Shown in pieces: positions 8,777-18,335 of a stretch of 63,601 nucleotides of DNA (position 1 is its first letter; each line of letters starts with the position of its first letter). The position numbers and the translations under genes are program-made. The stretch is from Flavobacterium tructae. Lineage in GTDB: Bacteria > Bacteroidota > Bacteroidia > Flavobacteriales > Flavobacteriaceae. Where the stretch lies: contig NZ_MUHH01000019.1 in the NCBI RefSeq assembly GCF_002217475.1, positions 1-63,601 on the forward strand, in the 5' to 3' direction. A model generated the notes under the pieces. It had not been told where the DNA came from. It saw only the letters and a list, made by a program, of their open reading frames with translations, and ran no database searches.

Positions 8777-10021
8777 ATGAATACCACACCACAATATCCG
8801 GAAAGCAGCAGAATACCACAAAAGTATTTGAAAAATCTAGCAGCTTATGTTACTATAGCATTGCTGTTAGGAATTGCTGTAGGACACTATTATCCTGAAA
8901 AGGGTATTCAATTGGATTTTTTAGGCAGTGGATTTTTATATCTTATTGAACCCCTTATACAGCCCATCATATTTTTAACGATCATTATAGGGGTAAGCAG
9001 TATTGGCAATCTTAAAAAAGTGGGTCGTGTAGGGCTTAAGGCGTTCGTTTATTTTGAAATAATAACGACTATTGCCATGATCATGGGGATAATGGCAGCG
9101 TTGTTTATAGAGCCCGGTAAGATCGAAAAAAGACTCATAGACGTAACTCTGCCCAAACATTTTACAGCTACCGAATCACTTGATAGCGGCTGGTTTAATT
9201 TTATAGTGCTTAACCGCCCCCTGGTATTGCTGCTGTTGGCTGTTGTAACAGGTGTTTTGCTTAGCCTTTCGCCGGGCAGGGCAAAGTATGTAGGGATCTT
9301 GCAGAAAATTATGACCTTTTTGTATAGCGTACTCCTGTATCTGTTTTTACTTATACCAGTTGCAGCTTTTGGCGGAATGGCTTATGCAGTATCGCGATTT
9401 GGTATACATAGTCTTTTGCCTTTGGGAAAACTGCTGGCTACGACTTACATCACAATGGCATCTTTTGTATTTATAGTATTGGGGCTTTTGCTGCGTTATT
9501 ACAACATCAGCCTTTGGAAGTTTCTCAACTATATTAAAGAAGAACTGCTTATTGTTTTTAGTACATCATCATCGAGAACAGTGTTTCCTTTGATTGTTGC
9601 AAAGCTGGAACAGGCGGGGTGTGGTAAAGCTGTCGTAGGCCTTTCAATACCGCTGGGTTATTCTTTTAACCTTGCAGGCGCATCTATATTTTTGCCTATA
9701 TGTACGTTGTTTGTTGCTCAGTTGTTTAACATTCCGCTTACGTTTCGTGATATCATCACTATAGGGTTGGTTATCATGGTGACCTCAAAAGTAGCATCGG
9801 GAATACCGGGATCCGGTTTTGTAGCACTAACCATAACTTTTACAACACTTAATAAATTTCCTTTAGAAGGCTTGGCGTTGCTTTTCAGCATTGATAAGTT
9901 TATGAACGAAGCCCGTACTATAACTAATTTTATAGGCAATGGGGCGGCCGTTATACTCCTTTCGAAATATGAAAATGACTTTGAACCCAATCCAGAAATA
10001 GACCTTTCCATAACAAAATAA
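8777..10021 (+). CDS. DAACS-family dicarboxylate/amino acid:cation symporter, altered NxDGT motif
   Basis: The 414-residue membrane carrier belongs to the GltP/DctA family: it has the serine-rich hairpin motif (SSSRTVFP), the TM7 segment GYSFNLAGAS and the TM8 segment KFMNEARTITNFIGNGAA. In DctA-type proteins TM7 normally reads NLDGT; here residues 300 and 302 are both Ala (N298-L-A-G-A). The Asp and Thr they replace help bind coupling cations and substrate in GltPh. TM8 keeps the Arg and Asn residues expected of C4-dicarboxylate carriers. It follows the citrate carrier by 42 bases. Altered ion coupling is an inference. Confidence 0.85.
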   Translation: MNTTPQYPESSRIPQKYLKNLAAYVTIALLLGIAVGHYYPEKGIQLDFLGSGFLYLIEPLIQPIIFLTIIIGVSSIGNLKKVGRVGLKAFVYFEIITTIAMIMGIMAALFIEPGKIEKRLIDVTLPKHFTATESLDSGWFNFIVLNRPLVLLLLAVVTGVLLSLSPGRAKYVGILQKIMTFLYSVLLYLFLLIPVAAFGGMAYAVSRFGIHSLLPLGKLLATTYITMASFVFIVLGLLLRYYNISLWKFLNYIKEELLIVFSTSSSRTVFPLIVAKLEQAGCGKAVVGLSIPLGYSFNLAGASIFLPICTLFVAQLFNIPLTFRDIITIGLVIMVTSKVASGIPGSGFVALTITFTTLNKFPLEGLALLFSIDKFMNEARTITNFIGNGAAVILLSKYENDFEPNPEIDLSITK

Positions 10022-10058
10022 ATAAGCCATTAAGGCACCATACTTTAAAATAATAAAT

Positions 10059-10856
10059 ATGACTGATTTGATTACTACTTTTAATAGTCTTTGGCAAGAT
10101 ATTATTGCGCATCCGGGTACATCACTGGCAATTATTGGAAACCTTATTCTCATTGAGAGTCTACTCTCTGTAGATAATGCAGCTGTACTAGCTACAATGG
10201 TAATGGATTTACCGGAAAACCAGCGTGAGCGTGCGCTTAAATACGGTATTTGGGGCGCTTATATTTTTAGGGGTATTGCAATGGTATTTGCTTCGGCACT
10301 TATTGCTATTTGGTGGCTTAAACCTATCGGCGGACTTTATTTGCTCTATCTCGTATATTCCTGGTACAAAGACAAGCAAAAAGAAGGCAGTGAAGAGGAA
10401 AAAGTAAATAAGGAGGGGAACTGGTTGTATCGTCTTACAGTGAATACGATAGGTCATTTTTGGGCTACAGTTTGCCTTGTGGAGCTTATGGATATGGCTT
10501 TTTCAATAGATAATGTATTTGCAGCGGTAGCCTTTACACCAAACATCATATTGGTATGTATTGGAGTATTTATAGGGATACTGGCAATGCGTTTTATAGC
10601 ACAGAGGTTTGTGAATCTTTTAGAAAAATATAAGTTTTTAGAAACTGCAGCTTTTGTAGTAATTGCCATTTTAGGGATCAAGCTGGCCTTATCTTTATAC
10701 GAACATTTTTATCCCGAAACAGCATTCAGTAAATTCTTGGGAAGTCATGCTGCAGATATTGGGATCTCGGCCCTTACCGTTGCCATATTTTTTGTGCCCA
10801 TACTGACCAGTACCTTTTTTGATTTTCCAAAGAAAACTAAATCTGTTGTGAGATAA
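10059..10856 (+). CDS. TerC/YkoY-family integral membrane protein
   Basis: The 265-residue product has about seven membrane helices and the two TerC-family acidic motifs, ESLLSVDNAAVLA near residues 31-43 and DMAFSIDNVFAA in the second half. TerC-like proteins are linked to Mn2+ export or to metallation of exported enzymes, and to tellurite resistance. Its place after a CitMHS carrier, whose family imports metal-citrate complexes, suggests a role in handling metal that enters with citrate; that is inference. It is the last gene before a strong hairpin. Confidence 0.85.
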   Translation: MTDLITTFNSLWQDIIAHPGTSLAIIGNLILIESLLSVDNAAVLATMVMDLPENQRERALKYGIWGAYIFRGIAMVFASALIAIWWLKPIGGLYLLYLVYSWYKDKQKEGSEEEKVNKEGNWLYRLTVNTIGHFWATVCLVELMDMAFSIDNVFAAVAFTPNIILVCIGVFIGILAMRFIAQRFVNLLEKYKFLETAAFVVIAILGIKLALSLYEHFYPETAFSKFLGSHAADIGISALTVAIFFVPILTSTFFDFPKKTKSVVR

Positions 10857-10890
10857 ATTTCATTATAAAGGATAACAGATAAAGTCTATC

Positions 10891-10923
10891 ATTACGCCGC
10901 AAAGTTACTCTTTGCGGCGTAAT
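10891..10923 (+). terminator. Hairpin ending the citrate-carrier set
   Basis: A perfect 14-base-pair GC-rich stem (ATTACGCCGCAAAG and its complement) with loop TTACT lies 34 bases after the TerC-like gene. There is no strong T run after it, so it may be a factor-assisted terminator or an mRNA-stabilising structure rather than a classical intrinsic terminator. Confidence 0.65.
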
Positions 10924-11260
10924 GACGACTAAAATTACATAGACTGCAAAACTTTCTTCAATTGCAGACAAAGCAGGATCAATATTACACTTCCAGGTCC
11001 ATAATCCGGTAGAAACTATTTATTGAATTACCCTCCAGCGCCTAATAATTTAAATAAAAGCAAAGAATTCCGGTTTTATATTTTCATCAGTATTTCATTT
11101 CGAAATAATTAAATGCAGATTTATAACTAACCTAAAGCAGCGACGTCATGTTGTGAATGTCACAATATTAACAAATTATTAAATGACAGAATTCAAAAAT
11201 TAACAATTGAGGTTTATCATACATTTGTAAGGGTCTTCTTTAACAGTTGAAATTTTTATT
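10924..11260. other. Intergenic region upstream of the sigma factor gene
   Basis: No gene is visible. The part nearest the sigma gene holds TTAACA (11200-11205), a 14-base spacer and TACATTTG (11220-11227), which fits the Bacteroidetes -7 consensus TAnnTTTG. Confidence 0.5.
11200..11227 (+). promoter_or_regulatory. Putative promoter of the ECF sigma gene
   Basis: TACATTTG matches the Bacteroidetes -7 box and is preceded by TTAACA at 14 bases. It ends 33 bases before the start codon at 11261. Related TTAA[CT]A-N14/15-[TG]A[CT]ATTTG strings precede the FecR gene (12134-12162) and the lipoprotein at 17002 (16611-16639). Confidence 0.4.
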
Positions 11261-11839
11261 ATGAGTTCTAATTTAATTATAAGGTTACGTGCTGGTGATG
11301 ATTCATGCTTTAAAGAAATATATGATTTATACCATTTTAAAGTATTTTGTTTTGTTAAAAAATACACCTCACAATTAGCAGATTCAGAAGATGTAACACA
11401 GAATGTTTTTATTCATCTTTGGAAATATCGTACCAAATTAGATCCTCAGGTAAGTCTTGAAGCTGTTCTGTTTAAGAGTTCTAAGCAGGAAATTTCCAGA
11501 TGGTATAAAAAGCAAAACCGAATCTTTTCGGTTGAAGATAATGCACTGATTCTGGAATTGGATAGTAAAACACAGTCTGAAGAAGAAGTGAGTTTACAGA
11601 TGGAAAGAATTGAATACCTATTGGATAAAATCCCTGCTAAAAGAAGAAAAATATTCAGCCTGCACAAGTTTGAAGACCGCAGTTACAAGGAGATAGCCGA
11701 AGAAATGGAGATGTCTCCGGGGGCTGTTGCCAATCAAATTTCTAAAACCTTACAATTTCTTAAGAAAAACTCTGTACATAATCATGAACTCTATTGGTTT
11801 GCTTTATTCTTTGTATATCAGACAGAATTAGTATTGTAG
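11261..11839 (+). CDS. ECF-type (FecI-like) RNA polymerase sigma factor
   Basis: The 192-residue protein has a sigma-2 region (FCFVKKYTSQLADSEDVTQNVF, IHLWKYR) and a C-terminal sigma-4 helix-turn-helix (KFEDRSYKEIAEEMEMSPGA, VANQISKTLQFL). Together with the FecR protein and TonB receptor downstream it forms a cell-surface signalling cascade: ligand at the receptor, signal through FecR, release of sigma. Length and domain order are normal. It is unusual that 381 bases separate it from the FecR gene, which is more often adjacent. Confidence 0.92.
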   Translation: MSSNLIIRLRAGDDSCFKEIYDLYHFKVFCFVKKYTSQLADSEDVTQNVFIHLWKYRTKLDPQVSLEAVLFKSSKQEISRWYKKQNRIFSVEDNALILELDSKTQSEEEVSLQMERIEYLLDKIPAKRRKIFSLHKFEDRSYKEIAEEMEMSPGAVANQISKTLQFLKKNSVHNHELYWFALFFVYQTELVL

Positions 11840-12220
11840 ATACATTCAGAAGATAAAACTCGTTGGGTGTAATTGATAAAAAAAATCACTTAGCACACAG
11901 AGACATTGGTTTAATGCTCATAAAAGAGTATAAAAAGAAACAGGTTTCTTACTTATAGTAGCCTTTTTGTGTTTACAATAAGTGAAACGCCTTTTGTGAG
12001 AGCGTTAAATTATTGCTTCTATGGGTTTAAAAAAAATTGCCCCCAATGGGTTATGTAGGCATTTTTAAGGTATTTGCGGATTGATTTTGTTCTAAACTCT
12101 TGTTGTTAAATCTTTATTCAGATTAAGAAAACGTTAATAGTAATATTGCACCGTGATATTTGCCGAAGTGAGAATCTAATGTAGTTGAATTGATAGCTGT
12201 ACGTAAATTTCAAATATTAA
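11840..12220. other. Intergenic region between sigma and FecR genes
   Basis: No open frame of interest was found. The last part (12121-12190) holds a promoter-like element that recurs at 16598-16668 upstream of the lipoprotein gene. Confidence 0.5.
12121..12190 (+). promoter_or_regulatory. Promoter-like element upstream of fecR (copy 1)
   Basis: The segment contains ATTAAGAAAACGTTAATA, then GTGATATTTG (12153-12162), then TCTAATGTAGTTG. A second intergenic region at 16598-16668 has the same order of blocks with matched spacing. GATATTTG resembles the Bacteroidetes -7 box. It may be the promoter class recognised by the neighbouring ECF sigma factor; this is inference from similarity and location. 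Confidence 0.45.
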
Positions 12221-13081
12221 ATGTTAACTCGAATGAAATCCAAAAGAATGAAAGAAGAATGGAATGTGATCCCCAACCGTGGTATACTTCCTGACAATAT
12301 TGAGGCAAGAATGTGGAACAATATACGCAGGGTTACGATTGATAAATATAAAAGACTGTATAACTGGATGGCTGTGGCCTGTGCCGTATTTGTAATTTCA
12401 ATTGGAAGCTATCATTTTTTCGATTTACATAAAAAAACAGATATTGAAATTACTTCAACAAGTACATTTAAAAATGATATCCGACTTATAAGTTTGCCTG
12501 ACGGAACAAGGGTATGGCTGAATCAAAACTCTCAAATTGAATACCCGGTACGCTTTTCAGATAACGAAAGAAATGTGAGCTTAAAAGGAGAAGCTTTTTT
12601 TGAGGTAAAACGGGATCCTTCAAGACCATTTGTAATTACTTCAGGAGTTATAAAAACAACCGTTTTAGGAACTTCATTCAACATTAAAGCCTACAATGAA
12701 AAACAGCCTGAGGTAAATGTCAGAACCGGAAAAGTAAAAGTTGAAGGTGAAACAAATACGGTATTGTTGCTAAGAGGAGATAAAGCAGTCTATACTGTGG
12801 TATCTTCTACTGTAAAAAAAGAAAAGACAGACATGCTGGAACCTGAATGGAAAAAAGCATTACTGTATGTTGACGGATTGACTCTGGAGCAGGTTTTAAA
12901 TAAATTAAAAGAAGAAAATGATTTTAAGGTAAATTATTTAGAAGAGGATTTAAAAAACCTCACCATTCAGGGTACACTCGACAGCAGGCAGGGGATTTAC
13001 GAAATGCTGCAGACTGTTGCATTTGCTTTAGAAATAAAAATCAGACCTACCGGTAATAATACCTATTTGATCAGCAGGTAA
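12221..13081 (+). CDS. FecR-family anti-sigma factor with DUF4974 domain
   Basis: The 286-residue inner-membrane protein has a short cytoplasmic part (about 47 residues), one membrane helix near residues 48-66 (MAVACAVFVISIGSYHFF), the periplasmic FecR domain (LPDGTRVWLNQNSQIEYP, GEAFFEV, TTVLGTSFNIKAY) and a C-terminal DUF4974 domain (VDGLTLEQVLNKLKEENDFK). It should hold the sigma factor encoded upstream and read the state of the TonB receptor encoded downstream. The N-terminal part is shorter than is usual for the sigma-binding region. Alternative starts at codons 5 and 10 would shorten it further. Confidence 0.9.
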   Translation: MLTRMKSKRMKEEWNVIPNRGILPDNIEARMWNNIRRVTIDKYKRLYNWMAVACAVFVISIGSYHFFDLHKKTDIEITSTSTFKNDIRLISLPDGTRVWLNQNSQIEYPVRFSDNERNVSLKGEAFFEVKRDPSRPFVITSGVIKTTVLGTSFNIKAYNEKQPEVNVRTGKVKVEGETNTVLLLRGDKAVYTVVSSTVKKEKTDMLEPEWKKALLYVDGLTLEQVLNKLKEENDFKVNYLEEDLKNLTIQGTLDSRQGIYEMLQTVAFALEIKIRPTGNNTYLISR

Positions 13082-13235
13082 AAAGAATACACCATTTTAA
13101 TGCGATTTTTTGCAGCCTATAACTTTTGAAAAACAAGGTTTATAAGCAGCCGGGGATTTTTATGCCCAAACTTAAAAGATTTAACACGTACATCATATTC
13201 AAAAACAAATTCTAATAAACTAATAATTATCAATT

Positions 13236-16200
13236 ATGAACAATGATTTTTCCAGGCAGTTTTCTTTTGTCTTATGGATTTTATTTTTTGGAGTTTTTCT
13301 CGGAACAAATACTATTTATTCGCAAACCGGAACTGTATCAGTTGATTTTAAAAATTCTTCGCCTCAAAAAATTATCGAGAATTTAAAATCACGCACACCT
13401 TACCAATTTATCTATCAAAAGGATTTAGATCTTAGTCTGCCCCTTATAACACTAAAAAAAGACAACGTTTCCATCGATGAAATTTTAAGTGATTTACAAA
13501 AAATGACCAACTTAAATTTTAGAAGAAACGAAAATAATATAGCCGTAAATAGTAAGGATGCGGACAAAAAAAAAAAGAAAGGAAAAATTACAGGTAAAGT
13601 TGTAGACACCAATGGACTTTCACTTCCGGGAGTTAACATAAAAGTAGTGGAGTTAAATTACGGAGTACAGTCTGATATCGATGGTAATTATATTTTAGAA
13701 TTAGAACCTGGAGAATATACGATTGAAATCAGCGCTATCTCTTTTCAAACACAGAAAATTACAGGTGTAAAAATAACGGAAGGAGGAGAAACACCTTTGG
13801 TTGTTTCCTTAAAAGAAGCCGCTCAGTCACTCAAAGAAGTTGTAATTGTGCAAAATTACAAACAGGCAACAGCTTCAATTCAGGGATTACTGTTACAGCA
13901 AAAAAAAGCAGCACAGTTCTCTGATGGTATTTCTGCAGAACAAATTGCGAGAACACCGGACAGAGATGTGGCAAGTTCACTAAAACGTATCACAGGTGTA
14001 ACAACCATCGATAATAAATATGTTGTAGTTCGTTCTATGGGAGAAAGATGGAATCAGGCCGTTATGGACGGAATTACACTTCCCAGTACCGATGCCTATC
14101 AGCAAAACTTTTCTTTTGATATTATTCCAACCTCCATGGTGGAAAGTATTGTAGTCAGCAAATCAGCAACCCCGGACATGTATGCCAATTTTGCGGGTGG
14201 TTATGTAGAAATTAAAACAAAAGATATTCCTAAAGAAAACTTTAATAGTTTCTCGATTAGTACTTCATACAACAGCAGAAGTACTTTTAAAGAAAGACTT
14301 ACGAAGCAGGAAGGTGCTTATGATTATTTAGGTTTTGATGATGGCAGAAGAGATTATCCAACGAATTTGACAGCCTTACCAATACCAACAAATGAAGCTG
14401 ATTCCGGGCTTTTTATAGAACAGTCTAAGAGGTTTACAGCAGATAATTTTACGACTTATAAAACTTATGCTGCACCGGGAACAACACTTCAATACGCGAT
14501 GGGAAGAGCGTATAAATTAAAAGACAATAACAAGTGGGGTTTTGTAGGATCGCTATTTTTTAAAAATACTCAGGATAAACTGGATATTGAGCATACACAA
14601 AGAGCAAGTAATGCTGATAATTCACTTTTTGTTCCGGAGACGGATAAAGCATTGTATTCAACATTTACCAAATACGGATTCAGAAATTCAGGAGCAAACT
14701 ATACGTTTAATTCAACTTTGGCAGGAATGTTTAATGCGGGAATTCAGTTTGGGAATCATAAAATAACGGCACGTAATACAGTGATGCACATTTACAACAA
14801 TCAGCTTACTCAAGTAACAGGATGGAGTGATAGTGATGCTATATCTGAAATTATGAATGGATCGATACTTCCTTCTACTTCAGAAACAGATTATCCTGTT
14901 TATCAGACCTTGCTGCAAAGTAAAATAGAAGGGAGTCATAAGTTTGGTAAGCTGGATGTCAATTGGTTCGGAGCTTACAATACCGTTTCAAAAGATACTA
15001 AAGACGCTACTTTTTTGGATACCTACAGAAAAAAAGTGGGTGATGACACTTTGCTTTATCACTATGTATACAACTCAGAAACAAGATTTCCTTTCAGCAG
15101 AAGTAACTTTACAAATGATGAAACAGATTATAATTTCGCTATAAATTTTAAGTACTCTTTTGACTTTAGCGATACGTACACCAATGATATAAAAGCGGGA
15201 TATTTTGGGACCTATAAAAAAGCTACCAACCAACAGGAATCGGCAAAGGTTGTGGTAATTGGTACAGGTGCGGATAAAGCGGAAATTTACGAACCTCTTT
15301 CCAAATTTTTAGACGGTTCAAGATACCATTATGGAGGTTTTGGATGGCAGGATTACGGAGTATACGGTAACAGATACGTAGGTGATGTAAAAGTACACTC
15401 GCCCTTTTTAATGCTCGATGATAAAATTGGACGTTATGTAAGATTAGTGTGGGGAGTAAGAGCAGAAAGCTATTTGTATACCGAAATTGAAAGCCAGTCT
15501 GAAGCAGCCGGAGATTTTGGAAAAGATCAAAAAGACGATAAGTTGTGGCAGTTTCTGCCATCGGCAAGTTTGGTTGTAAGTCCTACCAATAAACTGAATA
15601 TCAGGTTGGGATATAATAAATCAGTTTTGCGTCCTCAATTTGCAGAACGTTTGAGTATTCCTTATTATGATCCTATTCAGTCTGCTAAAATTTATAATTA
15701 TTCAGGCGGAATGATTTCCAGTGTTTCCAACAATTATGATTTGAAATTAGAATGGTTTCCATCGGGGGGTGAAATTTTATCTTTTGGTGTATACCATAAA
15801 AATATAGACGATCCTATGGAATCAGTGGGAAGTTTAAATCCATCAAGAATCAGAAACATTTATAACCTTAATTCAGCCAATGCTAAACTTTGGGGAGTCG
15901 AAGTAGAGCTGTATAAAAGTCTTTCTTTTTTAGGGGAAGGAGAAGCCCTTAAAGATATTTTTATCTCCGGGAATGCTTCTATTAACAGAACTAAAGTAAC
16001 CTCTTATGTCGCCATTGATGGAACAGGAGGACTGTATGAAGCAAACAGACCGCTTTACGGACAGTCGCCCTATACTTATAATTTAGGATTAGACTACGTG
16101 GGAGATCGTTTAGGATTTAGTGTGAGACATAATGCTATAGGAGATCAGTACATATTAGTAGGATTTGATTATCAGTCTGAAGAAATCAGAATGCCTTATT

Positions 16201-16475
16201 CTATTACAGATGCGCAGATTAGTTATAAGTTTTTTAAAGAAAAAAATCTCGAATTCAAATGCAGTATGAAAAACTTGTTTGATGCAGCAATTAAAACCTA
16301 CGATAATTCAAACAGTTATTCACATATTGAAAATGTGCCGGTAGGGTCAAATCCACGAGACCGATACAGCTTAGGGGCAAACGCCACAAATAAATACGAC
16401 GAAGATATTGACAAAGTATTATTTAAAGCTAAAAGCGGCAGAACGATAAGTGTTTCCTTAAGTTATTCATTTTAA
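13236..16475 (+). CDS. TonB-dependent outer-membrane receptor with STN signalling domain
   Basis: The 1079-residue protein begins with a signal peptide ending near IYSQ. It then has an STN (secretin/TonB N-terminal) domain at about 30-105 that contacts FecR, a Lys-rich linker, a carboxypeptidase-regulatory-like beta domain (about 117-200, GKVVDTNGLSLPGVNIKVV), a plug (about 215-345, SLKRITGVTTIDNKYVVVRS) and a 22-strand-type barrel ending in aromatic residues (SVSLSYSF). No SusD gene follows, so it is not a classical Sus glycan system; the following lipoprotein and secreted proteins probably act with it. The ligand is unknown; iron complexes, peptides or glycans are all possible. Confidence 0.9.
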   Translation: MNNDFSRQFSFVLWILFFGVFLGTNTIYSQTGTVSVDFKNSSPQKIIENLKSRTPYQFIYQKDLDLSLPLITLKKDNVSIDEILSDLQKMTNLNFRRNENNIAVNSKDADKKKKKGKITGKVVDTNGLSLPGVNIKVVELNYGVQSDIDGNYILELEPGEYTIEISAISFQTQKITGVKITEGGETPLVVSLKEAAQSLKEVVIVQNYKQATASIQGLLLQQKKAAQFSDGISAEQIARTPDRDVASSLKRITGVTTIDNKYVVVRSMGERWNQAVMDGITLPSTDAYQQNFSFDIIPTSMVESIVVSKSATPDMYANFAGGYVEIKTKDIPKENFNSFSISTSYNSRSTFKERLTKQEGAYDYLGFDDGRRDYPTNLTALPIPTNEADSGLFIEQSKRFTADNFTTYKTYAAPGTTLQYAMGRAYKLKDNNKWGFVGSLFFKNTQDKLDIEHTQRASNADNSLFVPETDKALYSTFTKYGFRNSGANYTFNSTLAGMFNAGIQFGNHKITARNTVMHIYNNQLTQVTGWSDSDAISEIMNGSILPSTSETDYPVYQTLLQSKIEGSHKFGKLDVNWFGAYNTVSKDTKDATFLDTYRKKVGDDTLLYHYVYNSETRFPFSRSNFTNDETDYNFAINFKYSFDFSDTYTNDIKAGYFGTYKKATNQQESAKVVVIGTGADKAEIYEPLSKFLDGSRYHYGGFGWQDYGVYGNRYVGDVKVHSPFLMLDDKIGRYVRLVWGVRAESYLYTEIESQSEAAGDFGKDQKDDKLWQFLPSASLVVSPTNKLNIRLGYNKSVLRPQFAERLSIPYYDPIQSAKIYNYSGGMISSVSNNYDLKLEWFPSGGEILSFGVYHKNIDDPMESVGSLNPSRIRNIYNLNSANAKLWGVEVELYKSLSFLGEGEALKDIFISGNASINRTKVTSYVAIDGTGGLYEANRPLYGQSPYTYNLGLDYVGDRLGFSVRHNAIGDQYILVGFDYQSEEIRMPYSITDAQISYKFFKEKNLEFKCSMKNLFDAAIKTYDNSNSYSHIENVPVGSNPRDRYSLGANATNKYDEDIDKVLFKAKSGRTISVSLSYSF

Positions 16476-17001
16476 ATATACAATTCATTAAGAAGTTTTA
16501 TCGGAAGGAGTAAAGGATTACTTCGCACGAAATAAATTGGGAGAGAGACTTTTATTTGTCTGAGAAAAAGAGTGGTTTAAGTCAGAAAGATCCTCGACAT
16601 TAAGAAACCGTTAACAATAAAAATAGTGGTGATATTTTGTTCTTATGAAGTCTAATATAGTTGTAGTAAGATTAATTTTTTAATTCTTCACTAGTATTAA
16701 TCAAGGTCTATTGTTTTTTTTTTGCAGTCCCTGTATGGTCTTTTAAATACTTACAGCGTTATAAAAAGACCTGCAGTGATTGCATCAAAAGATCAGGAAG
16801 AATGGAAAGCAATCCTTTCATTGCGTTGGAAATCCTAAGAATGAAAGATGGAGTTTAGGTATAAACCTCCGATGGTAAAGCGGAAAAAGTTTATCAAAAA
16901 GATCTTTGCCAAAAACGAGAAAGACCTAAGGAAAGATATTTTGCTGCTCTCTCCAAAGGCCTAGTTTGATTAGCAGCAAATATAGCAATAATTAAATTAT
17001 T
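16476..17001. other. Intergenic region with a promoter-like element and no confident gene
   Basis: The segment carries the second copy of the fecR-type element (16598-16668). Short frames such as 16872-16964 (30 residues, Lys-rich) show no family resemblance and are probably not genes. Some stretches (16760-16835) read like decayed coding sequence but have stops in all useful frames. Confidence 0.5.
16598..16668 (+). promoter_or_regulatory. Promoter-like element upstream of lipoprotein gene (copy 2)
   Basis: The blocks ATTAAGAAACCGTTAACA, GGTGATATTTTG and TCTAATATAGTTG occur in the same order and almost the same spacing as at 12121-12190. The copy lies about 330 bases before the lipoprotein gene, which would give a long 5' leader if it is a promoter. 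Confidence 0.45.
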
Positions 17002-18300
17002 ATGAAAAATTTTTTTCTATTTGCAATGGTAGCTCTACTTTTGGGCTCTTGCCAAAATGATGATTCTACTGTAGATTCTTCTTTTTCAATGAAAGCTTCA
17101 GGTGCTGATTATGCTCATCCACCTACAGTACAAACCGTAAGCGGTGCTATTACCTCTAATACAACATGGACAAACGACAGAGTTTGGGAAATCGATGGTG
17201 TTATTACAGTAAAAAATGGCGCAAAATTAACTATTCAGGCAGGAACTTTTATTAAAGCAAAACCTTTGGCACCAGGAGTTGCTACAGGAGTTTTGGTAAT
17301 TACTAAAACGGGACAAATTGATGCACAGGGAACTGCAGAATCTCCAATTGTTTTTACAAGTTATAACTTATTAGATGACAATGCTAATACTTCAGCTCTT
17401 CCGGGAGATTTTGGAGGAGTTGTTATTTTAGGAGATGCAGAGGTTAATACAGGTTCTGTAACTAACATTGTTGAAGGATTAGACGATCAGTCTAATTTCA
17501 CTGAATTTTATTATGGAGGTTCAAACAACAACCACAATGCGGGAATCTTAAGTTATGTACGTATTGAATTTGCAGGACGTATTTTAGATACAGATGTTGA
17601 AATTAACGGTTTAACATTGGCTGGTGTTGGAAGCGGAACTACTGTTAACCATATTCAGGTATCTTATGGTAAAGATGATTCATTTGAATTTTTTGGAGGT
17701 AAAGTAAACGCTACTCATTTAGTTTCTTTTGCTGCAGATGATGACAACTTCGATTTCGATTTTGGTTACACAGGAAGCATCACAAAAGCTATCGCACTTG
17801 CAGACAGTAATTCAACTCACAGTTTAAGCGGAGGAAATCCTGATTCTAATGGTATTGAATTAGATAACAACGCTACCGGAACACTTACTACCATTATCAC
17901 ACGTCCGGTTATTTCTCAATTGTCTATTATTGGTGTAAGCTCTTCTACAGTTGCTGATTTGTATGAAAATGCCATTCACGTACGCAGAGCTGGTAACATC
18001 AGCCTTACAGATGTAACTGTAACGGGGTACAACACAGGAATTAGATGGGATTCACCTTCACTTCCATCAGGATCTTCTTACTTAAGAGTTTCAATCCACG
18101 GATTTGATAATGTTGCTCTTCCGGTAGGAACAACTTTAACAGGTTTTGGTACAACTACTTCTACTGTTGACCCGGCTACAAAATGGAGCTTAAACCAGCC
18201 TTTCTTTAATAATGGTGCTCTTAATTTTACAGGAACAACAGGAGCCTTTAAAACAGAATCTAACTGGACTAATACCTGGACAAAGTTTTCTAATTTCTAA
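17002..18300 (+). CDS. Surface lipoprotein with parallel beta-helix-like repeats
   Basis: The 432-residue product has a lipoprotein signal (MKNFFLFAMVALLLGSC, Cys17) followed by acidic residues that could favour surface export in Bacteroidetes. The body has regular hydrophobic/Gly/Asn-rich turns (GVITVKNGAKLTIQAGTFI, EINGLTLAGVGSGTTVNHIQ, SLTDVTV) like a right-handed parallel beta-helix. Such lipoproteins often sit next to TonB receptors in this phylum and may take the ligand-binding role of SusD. I do not recognise an enzymatic motif. Confidence 0.75.
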   Translation: MKNFFLFAMVALLLGSCQNDDSTVDSSFSMKASGADYAHPPTVQTVSGAITSNTTWTNDRVWEIDGVITVKNGAKLTIQAGTFIKAKPLAPGVATGVLVITKTGQIDAQGTAESPIVFTSYNLLDDNANTSALPGDFGGVVILGDAEVNTGSVTNIVEGLDDQSNFTEFYYGGSNNNHNAGILSYVRIEFAGRILDTDVEINGLTLAGVGSGTTVNHIQVSYGKDDSFEFFGGKVNATHLVSFAADDDNFDFDFGYTGSITKAIALADSNSTHSLSGGNPDSNGIELDNNATGTLTTIITRPVISQLSIIGVSSSTVADLYENAIHVRRAGNISLTDVTVTGYNTGIRWDSPSLPSGSSYLRVSIHGFDNVALPVGTTLTGFGTTTSTVDPATKWSLNQPFFNNGALNFTGTTGAFKTESNWTNTWTKFSNF

Positions 18301-18335
18301 TTAGAAAAAAACAGCTTACTAATTAAATACTGCAT

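Noticed and set aside
16872..16964. 30-codon Lys-rich frame upstream of the lipoprotein
   Set aside because: Too short, no conserved features, located in apparently decayed intergenic sequence.
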